From Chlorobaculum thiosulfatiphilum (GTDB lineage Bacteria > Bacteroidota > Chlorobiia > Chlorobiales > Chlorobiaceae), in the NCBI RefSeq assembly GCF_006265165.1, contig NZ_VDCH01000011.1, positions 1-64,000 on the forward strand: DNA of 64,000 bases. Reading direction: 5' to 3'. The translations under genes were made by a program, and so were the position numbers. The notes beneath the pieces are model-generated. The model had not been told where the DNA came from. It made no database searches and saw only the letters and a program-made list of their open reading frames with translations. The stretch's first letter is position 1. Each line of letters starts with the position of its first letter. Positions 29,966-39,180 of the stretch are shown here, piece by piece.

Positions 29966-30042
29966 TGGTGCACCCGAAGAGATTCGAACTCCTAACCTTC
30001 TGATCCGTAGTCAGATGCTCTATCCAGTTGAGCTACGGGTGC
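29966..30042 (-). tRNA. tRNA-Arg (anticodon ACG)
   Basis: 77 nt including an encoded CCA. The acceptor GCACCCG pairs with CGGGTGC, and the loop CTACGGA carries the anticodon ACG, whose A34 is normally edited to inosine by TadA. First of three tRNA genes in one minus-strand cluster with short gaps. Confidence 0.95.
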
Positions 30043-30083
30043 ATAGTGTATAAATCCCGACTTGTGCCGGAATTTATACTAAG

Positions 30084-30157
30084 TAGCGTGTACGGGATTC
30101 GAACCCGTGATCTTCGCCTTGAGAGGGCGATGTCCTGGGCCACTAGACGAACACGCC
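30084..30157 (-). tRNA. tRNA-Glu (anticodon CUC)
   Basis: 74 nt without encoded CCA. The anticodon stem TCGCC/GGCGA encloses the loop CTCTCAA. The first acceptor pair is G-U, the remaining six pairs are Watson-Crick. It lies between tRNA-Arg and the CAU tRNA. Confidence 0.92.
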
Positions 30158-30181
30158 ATATAAACTTGTCTCTGAATCAGT

Positions 30182-30258
30182 TGGTGGGCCCTGTAGGACT
30201 TGAACCTACGACCCAGCGATTATGAGTCGCTTGCTCTGACCAACTGAGCTAAGGGCCC
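30182..30258 (-). tRNA. tRNA with anticodon CAU (probably Ile2, possibly Met)
   Basis: 77 nt with encoded CCA. The acceptor GGGCCCT pairs with AGGGCCC and the anticodon loop is CTCATAA. It lacks initiator features. C4-G69 and C5-G68 with the AGCGA/TCGCT anticodon stem resemble E. coli tRNA-Ile2, whose C34 is changed to lysidine by TilS, but elongator Met cannot be excluded. Confidence 0.85.
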
Positions 30259-30353
30259 TTCAGAAAGCCATGTCGTTCTTCAGAGTGGTCTAATATAAGG
30301 TATGTGATTAAAATTGCAAACGATATTTAACTTTTTTTTAAGCCCGTTTTTCA

Positions 30354-31622
30354 TCAGAATTCCTGATATTTCGCCCGCTCGATGTCTGCTCCGAGCGCCG
30401 TCAGTTTCTTCTCGATGGCTTCGTATCCGCGGTCGAGATGATAGACTCTCAGCACCTCGGTGGTCTCCTTTGCGACCAGCCCGGCAAGCACGAGACAGGC
30501 CGAGGCGCGCAGGTCGGTGGACATGACTTTCGTGCCGGTCAGCTCCTGCGGGCCGTGAACCAGCGCCCAGTTGTCCCTGATTTCGATGTGCGCTCCGAGG
30601 CGGTTCAGCTCCGGGATGTGGTTGAAACGCTCGTGGTAGATGCGGTCGATGATGGTGCTGTCGCCACTGGCCTGGGTCATGAGCGCCATCCACTGCGCCT
30701 GCATGTCGGTCGGAAACTCGGGGTAGGGCTGCGCGGTAATGTCCACCGGCAGCAGCTTTTCCGGCGCGGCGAGCGTTACCGTGTCCGCGTTGACCGTGAC
30801 CGTGCAGCCGGACTGCCGGAAAGCGTCGAGCACCGAGGCGAGCTGCTCCGGCACGACGCCGGTGACGGTGACGCTGCCGCCGGTGATCGCGGCGGCGCTG
30901 AGCAGTGTGCCCGCTTCGATGCGGTCGAAGATGTTCTCGAAGCCGACTGCCTTGAGCCGGTCGACTCCGTCAATGACGAGCGTCGTGGTGCCGATGCCGT
31001 CGATCTGCGCCCCCATCTTTACGAGGAAGTTGCAGAGGCACTCGATCTCTGGTTCAAGCGCGGCGTTGTCGAGAACGGTCGTCCCTTCGGCGGTGACGGT
31101 GGCCATCAGGGCGTTGCCGGTCGCGCCCACCGAGGTGATCGGAAAGTCGATGCGCGCGCCGCGAAGCTTTCCGTTTACCTTGGCGTCGATGAACCCCTTC
31201 TCGATGGTGACGGTCGCGCCGAGCTTTTCCATCACCATGATGTGCAGATCGACGGGGCGCGGGCCGAAAGCGCAGCCTCCGGGCAGCGAGACTCTCGTGT
31301 GGCCGAATCGCGCGAGCAGCGGGCCGAGCACGTAGATCGAGGCGCGCATCTTCTTGACCAGCTCGTACGGCGCCTCGATGCTTTTCAGGTGGCCGGTCGA
31401 GATCGTCAGCAGGTTGCCCTCGAACGAAGTCTCCGCGCCGAGATAGTCGAGCAACTGGATGAAGGTGCGGACATCCTTGAGATCCGGGATGCGATCGATC
31501 GCGAAAGCGCCATCAGGCGTGAGCAGGGTGGCCGCGATGACCGGAAGCGCGGAATTTTTCGATCCTGACGCGGCGATGGAGCCGCAAATCTTTTTTCCGC
31601 CCCGGATGACGAGTTTGTCCAT
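30354..31622 (-). CDS. murA: UDP-N-acetylglucosamine 1-carboxyvinyltransferase MurA
   Basis: Protein of 422 aa. It moves enolpyruvate from PEP to UDP-GlcNAc, the first committed step of peptidoglycan synthesis. Lys22-Asn23 and the catalytic Cys117 in [13 protein letters not shown] are present; a cysteine here means fosfomycin sensitivity would be expected. Full length and typical throughout. It lies upstream of the tRNA cluster on the same strand and divergent from the EnvC-like gene. Confidence 0.97.
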   Translation of the reverse strand: MDKLVIRGGKKICGSIAASGSKNSALPVIAATLLTPDGAFAIDRIPDLKDVRTFIQLLDYLGAETSFEGNLLTISTGHLKSIEAPYELVKKMRASIYVLGPLLARFGHTRVSLPGGCAFGPRPVDLHIMVMEKLGATVTIEKGFIDAKVNGKLRGARIDFPITSVGATGNALMATVTAEGTTVLDNAALEPEIECLCNFLVKMGAQIDGIGTTTLVIDGVDRLKAVGFENIFDRIEAGTLLSAAAITGGSVTVTGVVPEQLASVLDAFRQSGCTVTVNADTVTLAAPEKLLPVDITAQPYPEFPTDMQAQWMALMTQASGDSTIIDRIYHERFNHIPELNRLGAHIEIRDNWALVHGPQELTGTKVMSTDLRASACLVLAGLVAKETTEVLRVYHLDRGYEAIEKKLTALGADIERAKYQEF

Positions 31623-31779
31623 TTGATTCCAATGTTATAGGTAAAAGGCGTATTTAATTATTTCAGGCTCAGAAAAACAAATTTTATTTTAAAGCCACTT
31701 TTTATCTGAACCTGCAAGCCTGCCCGGCCACCGCGCAGGTCTCTTGATTGCAACTGTGAGCGCCAACCGATCCGATACC

Positions 31780-33252
31780 ATGCGAATGTTTTCCGGCAAC
31801 CGTTTTTTTTCGGTCTCCATCATAAAGCTTCTCTGCCTCAGCCTTCTCTTTGCCGTCACGATGACCCTTGCGCCCGCCGCTGTCCGCGCGGACAGCCGGG
31901 AGATGACCCGCATTACCCGCGAGCGCAGCAAGGTCGAGAGCACACTGAAAGGGCTGAAGAAGCAGCTCTCGGAGTACCAGTCAAAGCTCAACAGCACCAA
32001 AAAGAACGAGCGCCGCTCGATTGCCGACCTGAACAATATTCGCAATCAGATCAAAGTTCATGAGCGTCTCATCACGGAAAACCAGTCGCTCCTGAACAAT
32101 CTGGACAAGGAGATCGACCAGCTTCAGGGCGAGCTTCAGGAGAATCGCGAGACCTATCACCATGTTTCGACCGACTTCCGGCAGGTGGTCATTGCGGCCT
32201 ACAAGCGAGGCGGAGACCGCAATGCCGAGCTGATGCTCTCTTCGGGTTCGGTCAATGGCGCGATCGTGCGGGCAAGGTACATGGGATTTCTTTCAGGATC
32301 GGTCAGGTCGAAGGTGAACGATTTGCAGACGAGCGCAGAGCAACTGGAGAGCAGCCGGGCGCAGCTTCAGCGAAGCTACCGCGAGAAGGAGCTGGCCATG
32401 AAGAACCAGCAGCAGCAGTTGCAGAGCTACTCCTCCAAAAAGAAAGAGAAGGAGCAGGTGCTCACCGTGATTCAGAAAGACAAGAATACGTATGCGGCCC
32501 GGATTACCGAAGTGCGCAGAAAACAGCGGGCGATGCAGAAAAAGATCGAGTCGCTGATCATGGCCCAGCAGGAGCTGATCCGCAAGGAGCAGGAGCGGGC
32601 AAGGCTGGAAGCGCTGCGGCGTCAGCGTCTGGCGGTGCAGCGGGCTGCCGAGCGTCGTCGCATCGCCGCGGAAAACGAAAGAATCGTACGCACCAAAGCG
32701 CCACCGGAAGGCGAGACGCCGCCACCGCCGGCTCGCTCCGGAGAGGCTCCGAAGAGACCTGCGCGTCCGGCGCCCGCAGCTCGTAAAACTCCGCCGGAAG
32801 AGCCGGTGGTGGTTATCGATCAGACCGAGTCGGAGATCGACCGGGTGTCGGTCGATTTCGACAAGGGCGGAGCGCTGCCGTGGCCGGTCAACAACGGCGT
32901 CGTCGTGCGCAAGTTCGGCTCTTCGCTCGACAAGGAGCTGAACATCGTGACCGTCAGCAACGGCATTGACATTTCAGTTCCGGTCGGCACTCCGGTCAGG
33001 TCGGTCTCCGGCGGCAAGGTGGTGCAGGTGGCCTACCTGCCGACCTTCGGCAACGTGGTGATCGTCCGCCATCCGAAATCCTATCTTACCGTTTACGCCA
33101 ATCTTGGTCGCGTGTCGGTGGCCAGGGGAGAACTCATCCAGTCCCGCCAGTCGATCGGCTCTTCGGCGGCGATGCCCGAAGGAGGATCGACGGTGCATTT
33201 CGAGGTGTGGAAGGGCAAGGCCAAGCAGAATCCCCAGAAATGGCTCAGATAA
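31780..33252 (+). CDS. EnvC-like murein hydrolase activator with degenerate LytM (M23) domain
   Basis: Protein of 490 aa from the ATG at 31780. A signal peptide (about residues 1-38) precedes a long coiled coil (about 40-290), a proline-rich linker (about 300-350) and a C-terminal LytM fold (about 365-490). The zinc ligands of active M23 peptidases are missing: the HxxxD position reads NGID, YAH reads YAN and HxH reads TVHFEV. This is the condition in EnvC, which does not cut but activates amidases at the division site. So the protein probably activates an amidase in the periplasm. The downstream Yip1-family gene starts 13 bp after its stop. Confidence 0.88.
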   Translation: MRMFSGNRFFSVSIIKLLCLSLLFAVTMTLAPAAVRADSREMTRITRERSKVESTLKGLKKQLSEYQSKLNSTKKNERRSIADLNNIRNQIKVHERLITENQSLLNNLDKEIDQLQGELQENRETYHHVSTDFRQVVIAAYKRGGDRNAELMLSSGSVNGAIVRARYMGFLSGSVRSKVNDLQTSAEQLESSRAQLQRSYREKELAMKNQQQQLQSYSSKKKEKEQVLTVIQKDKNTYAARITEVRRKQRAMQKKIESLIMAQQELIRKEQERARLEALRRQRLAVQRAAERRRIAAENERIVRTKAPPEGETPPPPARSGEAPKRPARPAPAARKTPPEEPVVVIDQTESEIDRVSVDFDKGGALPWPVNNGVVVRKFGSSLDKELNIVTVSNGIDISVPVGTPVRSVSGGKVVQVAYLPTFGNVVIVRHPKSYLTVYANLGRVSVARGELIQSRQSIGSSAAMPEGGSTVHFEVWKGKAKQNPQKWLR

Positions 33253-33265
33253 CAGGGAAAAAATC

Positions 33266-33817
33266 ATGGGCGTGAAGTGGCTTTTCGCGGCGATCTTTTC
33301 CGTGCTTTTCCGTCCGGATGCCTTCTGGCGGGAGGCCCGCGAGCGCTTGCGGGAGCTGAACGCCATGAAGGAGTACGCCGCGCCGGTCATCGCGATCGTG
33401 CAGTTCGTCAAGCTTCCGTTCATCGGCGCGCCGCGCATGGCCATGCTGCTGGCGGTCATCGGCTTCACGGTCAATGTGGCGGTGCTCTGGCTGCTCTCCG
33501 GAGCGCTTGTCTCGCTCGCCGGTTCCGCGCGATCCGAATCGATCCGGAAGGAGATCATGACGCTGCTCTGCTTTTCGCTGACGCCGGTGTGGCTCGTTGA
33601 GCCGTTCGGCTTTGCCGGAGCCTGGCGCTGGCTCGTCATGGCGGCGGCACTCGTCCACGCGCTCTTCATCGCTCGCATCGGTATGCAGACCCTGCTCGTC
33701 AGCGAGAATCTGGAGATCGACGCATTTTTCAGAAAATCGGCAGTGCTGATCGCTACGGCGACGATGATCGCGTTCCTGCTCCAGAGCGGGCTAATCCGTT
33801 TTTTCACCTCTTTTTGA
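33266..33817 (+). CDS. Yip1-domain-like integral membrane protein
   Basis: Protein of 183 aa from the ATG at 33266, with a preceding AGGG. Five or so hydrophobic segments start at about residue 35, and the pattern [14 protein letters not shown] fits bacterial Yip1-domain proteins. Function is unknown. It sits 13 bp after the EnvC-like gene and 10 bp before nadE, so the three form an operon. A long in-frame upstream extension is a frame artefact within the EnvC-like gene. Confidence 0.7.
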   Translation: MGVKWLFAAIFSVLFRPDAFWREARERLRELNAMKEYAAPVIAIVQFVKLPFIGAPRMAMLLAVIGFTVNVAVLWLLSGALVSLAGSARSESIRKEIMTLLCFSLTPVWLVEPFGFAGAWRWLVMAAALVHALFIARIGMQTLLVSENLEIDAFFRKSAVLIATATMIAFLLQSGLIRFFTSF

Positions 33818-33827
33818 TTTTCAATCC

Positions 33828-34661
33828 ATGCAACCGCGAAACCTCCATCTCGATTACAGCCTGGTCGAAGCCATTCTCATTCCCTTCATCCGCAACGAGA
33901 TCAGGAAGTTCGGCTTCAGGTCGGTGGTGCTCGGCCTTTCGGGCGGCATCGATTCGGCGGTGGTGTGCGAGCTGGCCGCCAGGGCGCTCGGCGCAGAGAA
34001 TGTGTTGGCGCTCCTGATGCCCTACAAAACAAGCAGCCAGGCGAGCCTCGATCACGCCCAACTCATGGTGGACAGGCTCGGTATTCGGGCCGAGACGATG
34101 CCGGTGACGGAGGTGGTGGATGCCTTTTTCGCGACGCGTCCCGACGCCAGCCGCCTGCGGCGAGGCAACGTGATGGCGCGGTCGAGGATGCTCTGCCTGT
34201 ACGACGTCTCGGCGCGTGACGGACGGCTGGTGCTCGGCACGAGCAACAAGACCGAGCTGATGCTCGGCTACGGCACCATGTTCGGCGACATGGCCTCAGC
34301 GGTCAACCCGATTGGCGACCTCTACAAAACGCAGCTTTTCGGCCTGGCGAGGTACCTCGGCATTCCCGTGGAGCTGATCGACAAGCAGCCCTCCGCCGAC
34401 CTCTGGGAAGGGCAGAGCGACGAAGCTGATCTCGGCTTCAGCTACGAAGAGGTCGATCAGCTTTTGTACATGATGCTCGAAGAGCGCATGGAACGCGACG
34501 CCATTCTCTCGGAAGGCATTAACCCCGCCTTCTACCAGCGGGTGCGGAAGATGGTGGTGCGCAACCAGTACAAGCGCATGATGCCCGTCATCGCCAAACT
34601 TTCAAGCCGCACGCCTGGCATAGACTTCCGCTACGCCCGCGACTGGCAGGAGGTGAGGTAG
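33828..34661 (+). CDS. nadE: NAD+ synthase (ammonia-dependent type)
   Basis: Protein of 277 aa. It amidates nicotinic acid adenine dinucleotide to NAD+ with ATP. The PP-loop SGGIDS is at residues 38-43. There is no N-terminal nitrilase domain, so ammonia or a separate glutaminase supplies nitrogen. [14 protein letters not shown] and [13 protein letters not shown] are typical. It is convergent with nadB, and nadA is 8-10 kb away, so the de novo NAD pathway is spread in this area. Confidence 0.96.
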   Translation: MQPRNLHLDYSLVEAILIPFIRNEIRKFGFRSVVLGLSGGIDSAVVCELAARALGAENVLALLMPYKTSSQASLDHAQLMVDRLGIRAETMPVTEVVDAFFATRPDASRLRRGNVMARSRMLCLYDVSARDGRLVLGTSNKTELMLGYGTMFGDMASAVNPIGDLYKTQLFGLARYLGIPVELIDKQPSADLWEGQSDEADLGFSYEEVDQLLYMMLEERMERDAILSEGINPAFYQRVRKMVVRNQYKRMMPVIAKLSSRTPGIDFRYARDWQEVR

Positions 34662-34668
34662 GGGAGAA

Positions 34669-34693
34669 TTATGAATGATGAATTGGGGGAGAA
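34669..34693. repeat. Dispersed repeat AATTATGAATGATGAATTGG
   Basis: The same 20 bases occur at 47836-47855, also just behind a gene's stop codon. It is an AT-rich unit in an otherwise GC-rich context. Function is unknown. Confidence 0.6.
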
Positions 34694-34713
34694 GCTTCTT
34701 AAGCTCTTCTTCC

Positions 34714-34744
34714 TCTGGGACTTATCCGACCTATAAGTCCCAGA
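34714..34744. terminator. Bidirectional hairpin between nadE and nadB
   Basis: An 11-bp perfect stem TCTGGGACTTA / TAAGTCCCAGA with a 9-base loop, between two convergent genes. No clear T-run. Confidence 0.6.
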
Positions 34745-34767
34745 AGTTCCTATACAAAACTCCGCCC

Positions 34768-36363
34768 CTAAAACGACCGCAGCACGGTGTCTGCGAGATA
34801 GTGCTTGTCGTCTTTTTGCGGAAAATCTGTCGTGTAGTGCAGGCCTCTTGATTCGCGGCGTTTGATGGCGCCCTGGATGATGAGGCTCGCGACTTTCATG
34901 ATGTTGCGCAGCTCGATGATCTGCGGCGTGATTCTCGTTTTTTTGTAGTACGCCTCAGTCTCCTCCTTGAGGAAGTCGATGCGTCGCCGGGCGCGGTCGA
35001 GCCGAAAGTCGCTCCTCACGATGCCGACGTAGTCGTTCATGATCGCCTGCGTCTCTTTCTTGTTGTGCGCCACCAGAATCCACTCCTCCGGATTGGTCGT
35101 GCCGGAGTCGTCCCAGTCGGGGAATTCGTGCTCGAAATGGATCGAGTTCAGCTCCGTCCGGATGTCCTCGCTGGAGCGCCAGGCGAAGACCAGCGCTTCG
35201 AGCAGGGAGTTGCTCGCCAGCCGGTTCGCGCCGTGCACGCCCGTGCAGCTCGTTTCGCCGCAGGCGTAGAGCCGCGCGATGGTGCTGCGTCCCCTTTCGT
35301 CCGTCCGGATGCCGCCGCACGAGTAGTGCGCCGCCGGAACCACCGGAATCATCTCCCTGGTCATGTCGATGCCGAAGCTCATGCAGGTCTCGTGAATGTG
35401 CGGGAAGTGCTCCTTCACCCGCTCCGCGTCGAGGTGCGTCACGTCGAGAAAGACGCATTCGTCGCCGCTCTTTTTCATCTCCGAGTCGATCGCTCGCGCC
35501 ACGATGTCACGCGGGGCGAGGTTTTCGCGCCGGTCGTAGCGCTGCATGAACGCCTCGCCCTCCTTGTTGCGCAGGATTCCGCCAAAGCCGCGCACCGCCT
35601 CGGAGATCAGGAACGACTTGGCTTTCGGGTGGAACAGCGAAGTCGGATGGAACTGGATGAACTCCATGTTGGCGATCTGTGCTCCGGCGCGGTAGGCCAT
35701 CGCCACGCCGTCGCCGGTGGCGATATCGGGGTTGGTCGTATGCAGATAGACGTGGCCCAGTCCGCCGGAGGCGACCATTGTCACCTTCGAGAGAATCTTC
35801 TTCGGCTTGTGGTTGAGCGTGTCGAGCACGTAAGCGCCGTAGCAGTCGATGTCGTTGGTCTTGATGCCGAGGTGGTGCTCGGTGATGAGTTCGAGCGCGT
35901 AGTGGTGCTCCAGCAGCGTGATGTTGGGATGCGCCTCGACGCGGGCGAGCAGCGCCGTTTCGACTTCGCGGCCCGTCAGGTCCTTCGCGTGCACGATGCG
36001 GTTGCGCGAATGGCCCCCCTCCTTGCCGAGGTCGAGGGTGTGGTCGGGGTTGGTGGTGAACTCCACGCCAAGCTCGATCAAGCGCCGGATGTGCGCCGGG
36101 CCTTCGTGCACCAGAATGCTCACCATCGCTTCGTCGCACAAACCCGCGCCCGCGTCGAGCGTGTCGTCGATGTGCAGTTCCGCGCTATCGTCACCGGCGA
36201 TGGTTGCGGCGATGCCGCCCTGCGCCCAGTTGGTATTGGAGGTCGAACTCTCTTTTTTGGTGATGATCGTGACCGTGGCGTGGTCTGCCATGTTGATGGC
36301 GAAATACAACCCTCCGATGCCGCTGCCGATAACCAGCACATCGGTTTTCACTTCCTGTGTCAT
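34768..36363 (-). CDS. nadB: L-aspartate oxidase
   Basis: Protein of 531 aa from the ATG at 36363; an upstream extension to 36546 is basic and unlike the family. It oxidises aspartate to iminoaspartate with FAD, feeding NadA for quinolinate. The FAD-binding [16 protein letters not shown] is at about residues 9-24, and the [10 protein letters not shown] and [15 protein letters not shown] regions are typical. In anaerobes fumarate serves as electron acceptor; this is knowledge of the family. A weak AGAGAG precedes the start. Confidence 0.96.
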   Translation of the reverse strand: MTQEVKTDVLVIGSGIGGLYFAINMADHATVTIITKKESSTSNTNWAQGGIAATIAGDDSAELHIDDTLDAGAGLCDEAMVSILVHEGPAHIRRLIELGVEFTTNPDHTLDLGKEGGHSRNRIVHAKDLTGREVETALLARVEAHPNITLLEHHYALELITEHHLGIKTNDIDCYGAYVLDTLNHKPKKILSKVTMVASGGLGHVYLHTTNPDIATGDGVAMAYRAGAQIANMEFIQFHPTSLFHPKAKSFLISEAVRGFGGILRNKEGEAFMQRYDRRENLAPRDIVARAIDSEMKKSGDECVFLDVTHLDAERVKEHFPHIHETCMSFGIDMTREMIPVVPAAHYSCGGIRTDERGRSTIARLYACGETSCTGVHGANRLASNSLLEALVFAWRSSEDIRTELNSIHFEHEFPDWDDSGTTNPEEWILVAHNKKETQAIMNDYVGIVRSDFRLDRARRRIDFLKEETEAYYKKTRITPQIIELRNIMKVASLIIQGAIKRRESRGLHYTTDFPQKDDKHYLADTVLRSF

Positions 36364-36520
36364 GTCTCTCTGGTGGCGTGATTGATGAGTTGCGGATAGC
36401 GTTCCCGCAGACGGCTTGCCGTTTCCCCTGAACGACGACGGCAAGGCGTAATATACGCAGTCAGGACTCAACTTCCGGCGGCGGCGAGGGGCGCAAGCCC
36501 TGTTCCTGTTGCGTTTTGCC

Positions 36521-36562
36521 AGAAAAAAGAACCGGGAATCGGTCACGCGACTGATTCCCGGT
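36521..36562 (-). terminator. Terminator of the arginine decarboxylase gene
   Basis: A 10-bp stem ACCGGGAATC / GATTCCCGGT (36531-36540, 36553-36562) followed on the minus strand by a run of T. Confidence 0.9.
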
Positions 36563-36594
36563 ATCGATACGAATGTCTCGCTGTTCGGTCGCCC

Positions 36595-37140
36595 TTACGG
36601 CAGCAGCACCGCGCAGGAGATGACGGTCGTCCACATGCCGGTTTCGCCCTCGGCGGACTCGGTGATGTTGAACGAGTTGACGATCTTGCCGCTCATCTTG
36701 TAGATGCCCTCGCGCTCGTCCCAGTCCTTGTTCGGGTCGAACTCGATGCCGAGCGTGGTGGCCAGCATCGTGGCGGCGAGGTCCTCGGCGTACTCGCCCG
36801 ACTGCTCGGCGGTTTCGCCGTACGGGTGGTGCTCGGAGAGGTAGCCGTACTGGCTGTCGTCGGCCGGAAGCGCCACGCCGACCGAGGCGGTGATGAGCCG
36901 GTTGTTCTCGTTGGTGGAGTTACGCGCCATGACCGCGAAGGTGATCTGTCCCGGCGAAAGGTGCTTGATCCCCTCTTCGACGCTGATGCGCTCGCACTTG
37001 GGAGGAAAAATACTGGAAACCGTCACCAGGTTGCACTTTTCGATCTTGGCGTCACGCAAGGCAAGCTCGAACGAAGAGAGATACTCTTTGTGCCTTCCGA
37101 CACCCTTGGTGAAGAATACTTTTGTCGGGACGAATGACAA
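36595..37140 (-). CDS. pdaD: Pyruvoyl-dependent arginine decarboxylase
   Basis: Protein of 181 aa. It converts arginine to agmatine for polyamine synthesis. The proenzyme cleaves itself within [11 protein letters not shown], between Ser42 and Ser43, to give a beta chain and an alpha chain with an N-terminal pyruvoyl group. Family motifs include the [18 protein letters not shown] stretch near 89-106 and the C-terminal [15 protein letters not shown]. This type is common in archaea and found in few bacterial groups, among them Chlorobi and Chlamydia. The gene is monocistronic with its own terminator. Confidence 0.95.
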   Translation of the reverse strand: MSFVPTKVFFTKGVGRHKEYLSSFELALRDAKIEKCNLVTVSSIFPPKCERISVEEGIKHLSPGQITFAVMARNSTNENNRLITASVGVALPADDSQYGYLSEHHPYGETAEQSGEYAEDLAATMLATTLGIEFDPNKDWDEREGIYKMSGKIVNSFNITESAEGETGMWTTVISCAVLLP

Positions 37141-37209
37141 GGTGGTAGCTCCGGATAGAGGTTAAAGTAAGTCGTCAGTTTGTGCAATTATAGGAAAAAC
37201 GGAACGCAA

Positions 37210-38430
37210 TCAAAACGATTTTTTTGCGCTCGCCACCTTAAAAAATTTACGCTTGCCCGCGCGGATGATGACGGGCGTTTCGCTGAACTCGATGATGGCA
37301 TTGATGTCCGACACTTTTTCGTCGCCAGCCTGCACCGCGCCCTGCTGAATCATGCGCCGCGCCTCGTTCTTCGACGGGAACGCCTTGAGCGCCATGAGCA
37401 GCTCGACGACGGGCATCGAGGCCTCCTCGAACTCGACGGTCACGAGGTCGTCCGGAGCCTGTTTGTTGACGATCACCCGGTCGAAGTGCTCCTGCGCTTT
37501 CGAAGCGTCCTCCGGCGAGTAGTACTGCGCGACCACCTCGCGGGCGAGTTCGCGCTTGGTTTCGCGCGGATTGGCGGCGATGCGCTCGGCGATGGGCGCA
37601 CCATTGCCGCTGTGGTGCGGTACGAGCAGGTTCCAGTACTTTTCGATCAGCGTGTCGGGAATCGAGAGCGTACGGCCGTACATATCCTCCGGCGTGTCGT
37701 TGAAGCAGATGGCGTTGCCGAGCGACTTGGACATTTTCTCGCTGCCGTCGGTGCCGACGAGCAGCGGCATGGTGATGCACACCTGCGGCTCAATGCCGTA
37801 CTCGCGCTGGAGATCGCGCCCAACGAGCAGGTTGAACTTCTGGTCGGTGCCGCCAAGCTCGACGTCATTTTTCAGGTGCACCGAGTCCATGCCCTGGGCG
37901 AGCGGGTAGAGGAACTCGTGGATCGAGATCGGCGTCTGCGAGCGGTAGCGCTTCTCGAAGTCGTCGCGCTCCAGCATTCGGGCCACCGTGTAGTGGCTGG
38001 CGAGACGAATCACGTCGGCGAACTGCATCTGGCCCAGCCAGTCGGCGTTGTAGCAGATGGTGGTCTTTTCGGGATCGAGGATTTTCGAGGCCTGCTCGAA
38101 GTAGCTCTTGCCGTTTTCGCGAGCCTCTTCGGCGGTAAGCTGCGGGCGGGTCTTGCTCTTGCCCGACGGATCGCCGATCATGGCCGTGAAGTCGCCGATG
38201 ATGAGAATCGCCTCGTGTCCCAAATCCTGAAATTCACGCAACTTGCGGAGCACCACCGAGTGGCCGAGGTGCAGGTCGGGCCGCGACGGATCCGCGCCGA
38301 GCTTGATCTTCAGCGGCCTGCCGGTCTTGATCGATTTCTGGAGTTTCTGTTCGAGTTCGCCGGTGCTGATGACCTCGACGGTGTTGTTGACGATGATATC
38401 GAGCTGTTCCTTGACGGATGGAAAGTGCAT
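37210..38430 (-). CDS. tyrS: Tyrosyl-tRNA synthetase
   Basis: Protein of 406 aa, class I enzyme charging tRNA-Tyr. The HIGH motif is HLGH at residues 54-57, the KMSKS motif is in [11 protein letters not shown] at about 230, and a C-terminal S4 RNA-binding domain begins around residue 340. The length and S4 region agree with the TyrZ-like/short bacterial group. It is 21 bp downstream of smpB on the same strand, so they are probably cotranscribed. Confidence 0.97.
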   Translation of the reverse strand: MHFPSVKEQLDIIVNNTVEVISTGELEQKLQKSIKTGRPLKIKLGADPSRPDLHLGHSVVLRKLREFQDLGHEAILIIGDFTAMIGDPSGKSKTRPQLTAEEARENGKSYFEQASKILDPEKTTICYNADWLGQMQFADVIRLASHYTVARMLERDDFEKRYRSQTPISIHEFLYPLAQGMDSVHLKNDVELGGTDQKFNLLVGRDLQREYGIEPQVCITMPLLVGTDGSEKMSKSLGNAICFNDTPEDMYGRTLSIPDTLIEKYWNLLVPHHSGNGAPIAERIAANPRETKRELAREVVAQYYSPEDASKAQEHFDRVIVNKQAPDDLVTVEFEEASMPVVELLMALKAFPSKNEARRMIQQGAVQAGDEKVSDINAIIEFSETPVIIRAGKRKFFKVASAKKSF

Positions 38431-38451
38431 GGTCTGTCTGATTGTCGGGGA

Positions 38452-38928
38452 TTAATACTGTTTTCTGATCTGCTGCAACTGCCGTTCGGCGTCGCGGTTT
38501 TTGATCGTCTCGCGTTTGTCGTAGAGCTTTTTGCCACGCGCCAGGCCGAGTTCGATCTTGAGTACGCCACGCTTGTTGAAGTACGCTTTGAGCGGAATGA
38601 GGGTCAGTCCCTTCTCGCTGATTTTGGATTGCAGGCGCATGATTTCCGCCTTGTGCAGCAAGAGGCGGCGGCTGCGTTTGGGTTCGAGTTCGTCAAGCGT
38701 GTTGTGCTCGTAGGGGGTGATCTGCATGTTTTCGAGCCACACCTGGCCGTGGTGGATCATGGCGTAGCTCTCGCTGAGGCTCGCCTTGCCGAGCCGCACC
38801 GACTTGACCTCGCTGCCGAGCAATTCGATGCCCGCCTCGAAGGTGTCGAAAATCTCGAACTCGAACCGCGCCTTGCGGTTGCTGATCACCGTCACATATT
38901 CCGGCTTGCCTTGCTGCTTTTTTGCCAA
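38452..38928 (-). CDS. smpB: SsrA-binding protein SmpB
   Basis: Protein of 158 aa, partner of tmRNA in rescue of stalled ribosomes. The OB-fold core with [20 protein letters not shown] and HYEPL-like [20 protein letters not shown] region is present, and the C-terminal tail is lysine/arginine-rich as needed to enter the mRNA channel. The tmRNA gene itself is not seen in this window. It starts the smpB-tyrS unit. Confidence 0.97.
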   Translation of the reverse strand: MAKKQQGKPEYVTVISNRKARFEFEIFDTFEAGIELLGSEVKSVRLGKASLSESYAMIHHGQVWLENMQITPYEHNTLDELEPKRSRRLLLHKAEIMRLQSKISEKGLTLIPLKAYFNKRGVLKIELGLARGKKLYDKRETIKNRDAERQLQQIRKQY

Positions 38929-39013
38929 CGGATTATCTCTCTGGTTTCGTGTTCATAATGGCGTGAGGCTGTCTTGATTTTTAACAGCGCAATTGGTTAT
39001 TCGACCTCCAGTT

Positions 39014-39135
39014 TGTCATTCTGAGTCCGACGCAGTCAGGCGAAGAATCCAGAAAAACCGCGTAAAATATTTCAAATTAATCGATTATCGTATCACTTGA
39101 AAAAAGACTGGATTCTTCACTCCGTTCAGAATGAC
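39014..39135. repeat. Dispersed inverted repeat, TGTCATTCTGA family (second copy)
   Basis: TGTCATTCTGA at the left and TCAGAATGACA at the right enclose about 100 bp. GAAGAATCCAG on the left is also complementary to CTGGATTCTTC on the right. The centre is AT-rich and differs from the copy at 15.5 kb. It lies between smpB and the FAD oxidase gene. Confidence 0.8.
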
Positions 39136-39180
39136 ACGAGGAAAAACGGTTTCATCCGAAAAGAACGCAAAGCCTCCGCC

